Of a stretch of DNA of 55,090 nucleotides, positions 50,946 to 55,090 are shown piece by piece (within the stretch, counting starts at the first letter, position 1; each line of letters starts with the position of its first letter). Below the pieces are notes generated by a model, which worked only from the letters and a program-made list of their open reading frames with translations, was not told the origin of the DNA and did not search any database. The translations under genes were made by a program, and so were the position numbers. Origin of the DNA: Bacillota bacterium (GTDB lineage Bacteria; Bacillota; Clostridia; Oscillospirales; Acutalibacteraceae); assembly GCA_023458755.1 (NCBI GenBank), contig JAEWYE010000013.1, forward strand, positions 1 to 55,090, written 5' to 3'.

Positions 50946-52988
50946 TCAATTTAGTCCCTGTGCCCCAACCTGACCAAAAAGTTGGTTTACTTCGGCGCGC
51001 AGACCGCGGTGTTCCGGCTGAGAGAGGGTTTCGTCCTCCGCAACCATTGCACGCGCGATGGCTTGTGCTTGCTTTAGTAGTTCCATATCGTTCACCATAT
51101 CAGCAATTTTCAATTCCGGCAAACCGTGCTGCCGGGCACCAAAAAAGTCACCGGGGCCGCGCAGCCGCAAATCTTCGTCCGCAATGCGAAAACCGTCGCT
51201 TGTCTCACACATTACGCGAAGGCGTGAAACCGCTTCCTCGTTCTGCGCGTCCGAAACAAGAATACAGGTGGATTTTTCTGTGCCGCGCCCGATGCGTCCC
51301 CGGAGCTGATGCAGTTGGGAAAGCCCGTACCGTTCGGCGTTTTCAATCAGCATGACGGTTGCGTTCGGTACATCCACACCTACCTCCACAACGGTGGTGG
51401 AAACCAGAATATCAATTTTTCCGGCGGAGAAATCCGACATGAGTGCTTCTTTTTCCTTTGGCTTCATTTTGCCGTGCAGCATGGCAATTCGGTCATTCGG
51501 GAACCATCTTTTCCGCAAGTCGTCGGTATAGGTCTGTACAGAGGCCATGTCGTTCTGCCCGTCTTCAATCAGCGGGCAAATAATATAACACTGCTGCCCA
51601 GCGTCAATGTGCTTGCGCAAAAAGCGGAAAGCCCGTGCGCGCTTGGAGCTGTTAATGGCATACGTATCAATTTTTTGTCTGCCGGGCGGCAATTCGTCCA
51701 AAACCGAGAGGTCGAGGTCACCGTAAATCATCAGTGCCAGAGTGCGCGGAATAGGGGTAGCGGACATAATCAGCATGTGGGGATGGGGTCCCTTTGATGC
51801 CAGGGCGGCACGCTGTGTAACACCGAAACGGTGCTGTTCGTCGGTTACCACAAGTCCAAGATTCTGGAATTCCACCCCTTCGCTCAGCAGGGCATGTGTG
51901 CCGATCAGTAACTGGATTTCGCCGCTTTTCAGCCGTTCCAGAAGAACGCGGCGTTTGGCGGCAGTAACGGAACCGGTGAGCAGCGCAACTTGAATACCGG
52001 CGGGGGAGAGAAGCGCCTCGAGTGAGCGGTAGTGCTGCTGTGCCAGAATTTCGGTTGGCGCCATCAGCGCGGCCTGCATGGAGCATTTAATTGTGCAGTA
52101 GCACAGCGCGGCGGCTACTGCGGTTTTTCCGGAGCCTACGTCACCTTGAACCAGACGGCTCATGGGATACTTTCCCCGCATATCCCCAATGGCTTCACGC
52201 ACGGCACGGCGCTGTGCGTTTGTCGGGGAGAACGGCAGCAGAGAGAAGAATTCTTCGGAAGCGTCGTGTGTTAAACGCAGGCTGCTTTCGGCCCGTGTTC
52301 GCGTTTTTAAGCGAAGCAAGCCAAGCTGCAGAACCAAGAGCTCTTCAAATACCAGCCGCTTGCGGGCAGTCGGTAAGTCCTGTATTGTTTCTGGAAAATG
52401 GATATTCATAAGCGCAAACCGCAGCGGGCAAAGCTCTTGCTCTTTCCGAATATTCTCAGGTATGGGGTCACGAATGGTTTCGGGCAGTAAATCAAATGCC
52501 GCCCGAACGGCATTCGCAATCATTTTGGAGGAGAGTCCCTCAGTTTGGCGGTAAATCGGGTAAACGCTTGGACATTTCTCCGCCGCGGCAAATTCCGGTG
52601 CACTCATTTCACGGCGGAGCAGATTGCCGGTTACCTTGCCGTAAAACACATATTCCGTTTCTGCCTGCAGCATGGTCATAATGTATGGATTGTTAAAATA
52701 GGTAATAACCATATCGCTCACACCGTCCGTTACCCGAACCTTGTAAAGCGTCATACCTTTGCGGATGCGCTGTTCAGTCGGTCGAAAAAGAACGGTTACC
52801 CGAATGGCACAGACCTCATTGAGCGGTGCTTCTGAAATCAGGTATGGGTGGCTCCAGTCCTCGTAATTTCGCGGATAAAAGCGTAGCAAGGCGCCGACCG
52901 TAGGCACACCAAGCCGGTAGAACAGCTTGGCACGCTTTGAGCCGACGCCTTTTAATTCTAATATATCTCGTTCAAATAAAGATGACAT
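50946..52988 (-). CDS. recG: ATP-dependent DNA helicase RecG
   Basis: Branch-migration helicase of 680 residues rescuing stalled replication forks. An N-terminal wedge/OB domain (ELKGVGSKRAKLFYRLGV; GMTLYKVRVTDGVSDMVITY) is followed by helicase motifs: Walker A GDVGSGKTAVAAAL, DEQHRFG (motif II), SATPIPRT (motif III) and the QLRGRIGRG motif VI. The usual C-terminal LRGPGDFFGARQHG is present. No clear ribosome binding site precedes the ATG, only 13 nt after fakA, so coupled translation is likely. Confidence 0.96.
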   Translation of the reverse strand: MSSLFERDILELKGVGSKRAKLFYRLGVPTVGALLRFYPRNYEDWSHPYLISEAPLNEVCAIRVTVLFRPTEQRIRKGMTLYKVRVTDGVSDMVITYFNNPYIMTMLQAETEYVFYGKVTGNLLRREMSAPEFAAAEKCPSVYPIYRQTEGLSSKMIANAVRAAFDLLPETIRDPIPENIRKEQELCPLRFALMNIHFPETIQDLPTARKRLVFEELLVLQLGLLRLKTRTRAESSLRLTHDASEEFFSLLPFSPTNAQRRAVREAIGDMRGKYPMSRLVQGDVGSGKTAVAAALCYCTIKCSMQAALMAPTEILAQQHYRSLEALLSPAGIQVALLTGSVTAAKRRVLLERLKSGEIQLLIGTHALLSEGVEFQNLGLVVTDEQHRFGVTQRAALASKGPHPHMLIMSATPIPRTLALMIYGDLDLSVLDELPPGRQKIDTYAINSSKRARAFRFLRKHIDAGQQCYIICPLIEDGQNDMASVQTYTDDLRKRWFPNDRIAMLHGKMKPKEKEALMSDFSAGKIDILVSTTVVEVGVDVPNATVMLIENAERYGLSQLHQLRGRIGRGTEKSTCILVSDAQNEEAVSRLRVMCETSDGFRIADEDLRLRGPGDFFGARQHGLPELKIADMVNDMELLKQAQAIARAMVAEDETLSQPEHRGLRAEVNQLFGQVGAQGLN

Positions 52989-53001
52989 AATACGTAGTTT
53001 A

Positions 53002-54669
53002 TTATTCTACAGAAAGGATGAAGTAATAAACAGGCTGACCGCCGTTTACCAGCGTGACCTCGACGTCATTGCCAACTTTCGCTTTAATCTGGTTGTACGC
53101 CTCTTCGGCCTGTGCTTCGGTAATCGTATCGCCGTAAATAATTGTGACAAACGAGGTGGAGCGGCTTACCATGCTCTTTACCAGTTTGGAAACGGTATGA
53201 ACCGGATCTTTCCCGATCAACTCCATTTTACCGTTCGCTAGGCCTAAAATGTCGCCTTCTTTAATCTTGTGACCTCCAAATTCGGAGTCACGCGCCGCAA
53301 ACGTTACCTGACCGGTTGCCACATTGTTTGCGGCATCCATCATAATAACTGTGTTGTTTTCACAGGAGGAGTCCGGGTCGTAAGCGAGCATGGCGGAAAG
53401 GCCCTGCGGAATGGTGCGTGTAGGCAGCACAATAACCTTGCGGTCGGTTACAAGCGGAACCGACTGTTCGGCAGCCATAATAATATTTTTATTGTTCGGC
53501 AGCACGATAACGGTTTTTGCGGGGGTAGCCAGTACGGCTGCTAAAATATCATCCGTACTCGGATTCATGGTTTGACCGCCGCTTACCACTTGCGTGCAGC
53601 CCAAATCGGTGAACAGTGTCCGCAGACCTTCTCCTGCCGCTACCGCGACGAATCCGATTTCTTCCGTCGGCTCCGCGGGGGTTAAGGGAACCGTTTTCGC
53701 TGCGGATGCTTTTGCCTGTTCATTTTCTTCCGCTGCGCGTTTGTGCTGTTCCTTCATATTTTCAACCTTAACGGTCAGCAGCTGACCGTAAGATAAAGCT
53801 TCCTGTAAGGCATTACCCGGATTTTCCGTATGAACGTGAACTTTGATGATTTCTTCATCGTCCACGACCACAACGCAGTCGCCGATTGTTTGCAGATAGG
53901 CTCGAAGTTCCTGCGGGTCTTTGGTTACTTCGGGATTGCGGCCAACAATAAATTCCGTGCAATAGGTAAAACGGATATCCTGATCGAATTCTGCGGCTGC
54001 GTTGCGGAAAAAGTCCGTTTCAACAGCTTCCGTCTTTTCTGTTTCTTCGTTTTGCAGGATAACTCCGTCTTTAAAGACGGACATCATGCCGTCAAAAATC
54101 AAGCAAAGTCCTTTGCCTCCGGCATCGACAACGCCGGCTTTTTTCAGTACCGGCAAAAGTTCGGGAGTGCTTTCCAGTGCTTCCGCGGCGCCTTTGCAGA
54201 TGGCAGCCCAAACATAAACAGCATCGTCGTCGATTGCTGCCGCCGCCTTGCCTTTTTCACATGCAACACGTGAAACGGTTAAAATCGTGCCTTCCGTGGG
54301 CTTCATGACCGCTTTGTATGCGGCTTCGACTCCCAGTCCCAATGCGCTTGCCAGATTGCTGCCGCTGACAGAGGACATGCCCTCAATTCCTTTGGCAAAA
54401 CCACGGAAAAGCAGGGAAAGAATGACACCGGAATTTCCGCGTGCGCCGCGAAGCAGGGCAGAAGCGGCGGTTCGCGCCACATCTCCTGCAGAATCACCTT
54501 CAAATTTTGCGAGTTCGCGTGCGGCAGAAACCATAGTCATGGACATATTGGTTCCTGTGTCGCCGTCCGGCACCGGAAAAATATTCAGCTCGTCTACGGA
54601 AGTTTTATTCTTTGCTATATTATTAGCACCTGAAATGATAGCATTTTTCAGGTCAATTCCGTTAATCAC
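53002..54669 (-). CDS. fakA: Fatty acid kinase subunit FakA (DAK2 domain, YloV)
   Basis: Protein of 555 residues that phosphorylates fatty acids bound to FakB/DegV partners. The DAK2 nucleotide-binding domain has LNIFPVPDGDTGTNM (Asp35-Asp37) and RGARGNSGVILSLLFRG. A middle domain and a C-terminal DegV-like-contact domain (QPVYYFILSVE at the end) follow. The start is GTG 54669 with GAGGGAGTG ahead. recG follows after 13 bp, the usual arrangement in Firmicutes. Confidence 0.93.
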   Translation of the reverse strand: MINGIDLKNAIISGANNIAKNKTSVDELNIFPVPDGDTGTNMSMTMVSAARELAKFEGDSAGDVARTAASALLRGARGNSGVILSLLFRGFAKGIEGMSSVSGSNLASALGLGVEAAYKAVMKPTEGTILTVSRVACEKGKAAAAIDDDAVYVWAAICKGAAEALESTPELLPVLKKAGVVDAGGKGLCLIFDGMMSVFKDGVILQNEETEKTEAVETDFFRNAAAEFDQDIRFTYCTEFIVGRNPEVTKDPQELRAYLQTIGDCVVVVDDEEIIKVHVHTENPGNALQEALSYGQLLTVKVENMKEQHKRAAEENEQAKASAAKTVPLTPAEPTEEIGFVAVAAGEGLRTLFTDLGCTQVVSGGQTMNPSTDDILAAVLATPAKTVIVLPNNKNIIMAAEQSVPLVTDRKVIVLPTRTIPQGLSAMLAYDPDSSCENNTVIMMDAANNVATGQVTFAARDSEFGGHKIKEGDILGLANGKMELIGKDPVHTVSKLVKSMVSRSTSFVTIIYGDTITEAQAEEAYNQIKAKVGNDVEVTLVNGGQPVYYFILSVE

Positions 54670-54834
54670 GTATCAGCACTCCCTCAGTATGCGGTTTGTG
54701 TGAGCATCATCCATAAAAAACCGCATAAATTATCTATTAAAACTTCATAATTATAACATAATTTTTTAATTTATTCAATCATATTATACAGCTACGCAAT
54801 TCAATCACTTTTATACGGTTATCGGCCAAAGAGG

Positions 54835-54943
54835 ATGGAAAAATAAAATGGAGAGCCAGACTTATCCAGCTCTCCAAGACGCAGTCCGAAAACTACGCCG
54901 CATTCCATAATTATATTATACAGTAACTGTAAATTTTATGCAA
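54835..54943 (-). ncRNA. Candidate short RNA or attenuator upstream of fakA
   Basis: On the minus strand, TTGCAT (54943-54938) and TATAAT (54920-54915) with a 17-nt spacer are followed within 10 nt by a hairpin (GGCGTAG/CTGCGTC) and then by a terminator, GGAGAGC/GCTCTCC (54875-54850) with ATTTTATTTTT. The expected transcript is about 70 nt. It could be an independent small RNA or a terminated leader of fakA-recG. 54670-54834 is A+T-rich with nothing else recognised. Confidence 0.5.
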
Positions 54944-55027
54944 GTACTATCATCCATTTAAATAAATTGTAGGATTACAATTGATGCGTTACAATAAGTG
55001 AAAAAAAGATAGCGAATAGGAAAAGTC

Positions 55028-55090
55028 TGTGTTACAGTTAAGTTACCACACAAAACGGCACAGAAAGGAATCCTATTCGCTATGAACACA
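55028..55090 (+). mobile_element. Left end of an IS481-like element, transposase start at the window edge
   Basis: TGTGTTACAGTTAAGTTACC (55028) forms the element end, matching 10767-10745 on the other strand. CAGAAAGGAA is a ribosome binding site, and ATGAACACA (55082) is the start of the transposase, which continues beyond the window. The same ATGAACACA begins the remnant at 10711. Confidence 0.7.

Noticed and set aside
54846..54901. Leader peptide starting ATGGAATGCGGC on the minus strand before fakA
   Set aside because: A frame of about 29 codons exists but no ribosome binding site precedes it, and it runs through the terminator hairpin.

Overview
The window comes from the chromosome of a low-to-moderate G+C Gram-positive bacterium, most likely an anaerobic member of the Clostridia (Oscillospirales-like; the exact lineage is inferred). 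Supporting signs are strong AGGAGG-type ribosome binding sites, frequent TTG/GTG starts, many TTGACA-17-TATAAT promoters, a type A RNase P RNA, a sortase-type anchor on a secreted glycosidase, a PhoP-box/pst/phoU/phoB/phoR block, an L10 leader RNA and FakA-RecG adjacency. No tRNA, rRNA or CRISPR array was seen.

Layout. 1-9.4 kb (+): plant cell-wall utilisation. It holds a secreted, wall-anchored GH28 pectinase-like protein, a GH3 glycosidase, a GH43 beta-xylosidase-like enzyme and a methyl-accepting chemoreceptor. 9.8-11.8 kb: an SGNH esterase with a well-formed promoter, a truncated IS481-like transposase remnant on the minus strand, and a D-2-hydroxyacid dehydrogenase. 12.2-19.6 kb (+): complete phosphate operon pstS-pstC-pstA-pstB-phoU-phoB-phoR with a Pho-box and an internal promoter over the pstB stop codon. 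19.6-24.4 kb (-): a GntR/ABC-transporter cassette, a PerM/AI-2E-type membrane protein and a small XRE regulator. 24.8-29.4 kb: nicotinate phosphoribosyltransferase, rnpB, a holin-like membrane protein, a coupled membrane protein/lipoprotein pair, and two divergent small paralogues with an Sm-like look. 29.4-34.8 kb (-): ddl, murI, a DUF1934 protein, argS and a homocysteine methyltransferase-like gene. 35.1-40.8 kb (+): an AraC/GyrI-type regulator, an unknown Lys-rich protein, then rpmG-secE-nusG-rplK-rplA-(L10 leader)-rplJ-rplL. 40.9-47.2 kb (-): metallophosphoesterase, sbcD, sbcC and a condensation-domain-like acyltransferase. 47.3-54.7 kb: a D,D-carboxypeptidase, an XRE regulator divergent from a second chemoreceptor, then recG and fakA. 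The window ends inside the left end of an IS481-like element that matches the remnant at 10.7 kb.

Working together: the first block gives pectin/xylan breakdown with chemotaxis; the Pho block gives phosphate sensing and uptake; the central block combines cell-wall precursor synthesis with translation; the right half holds DNA repair (SbcCD, RecG) and fatty-acid activation (FakA).

The main non-coding surprises are: a 105-bp palindromic element present twice (36.1 and 50.7 kb) with compensatory changes in its stem; the same GTGGGAGG...TACCAC motif before both rplK and rplA, suggesting duplicated L1 autoregulatory sites; a compact promoter-hairpin-terminator unit ahead of fakA; and an internal promoter in the pst operon. 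Protein oddities are a PstC with an extra four-helix N-terminal membrane domain, a GH28 barrel interrupted by Ig-like domains, and a MetH-like protein that stops inside its second domain.
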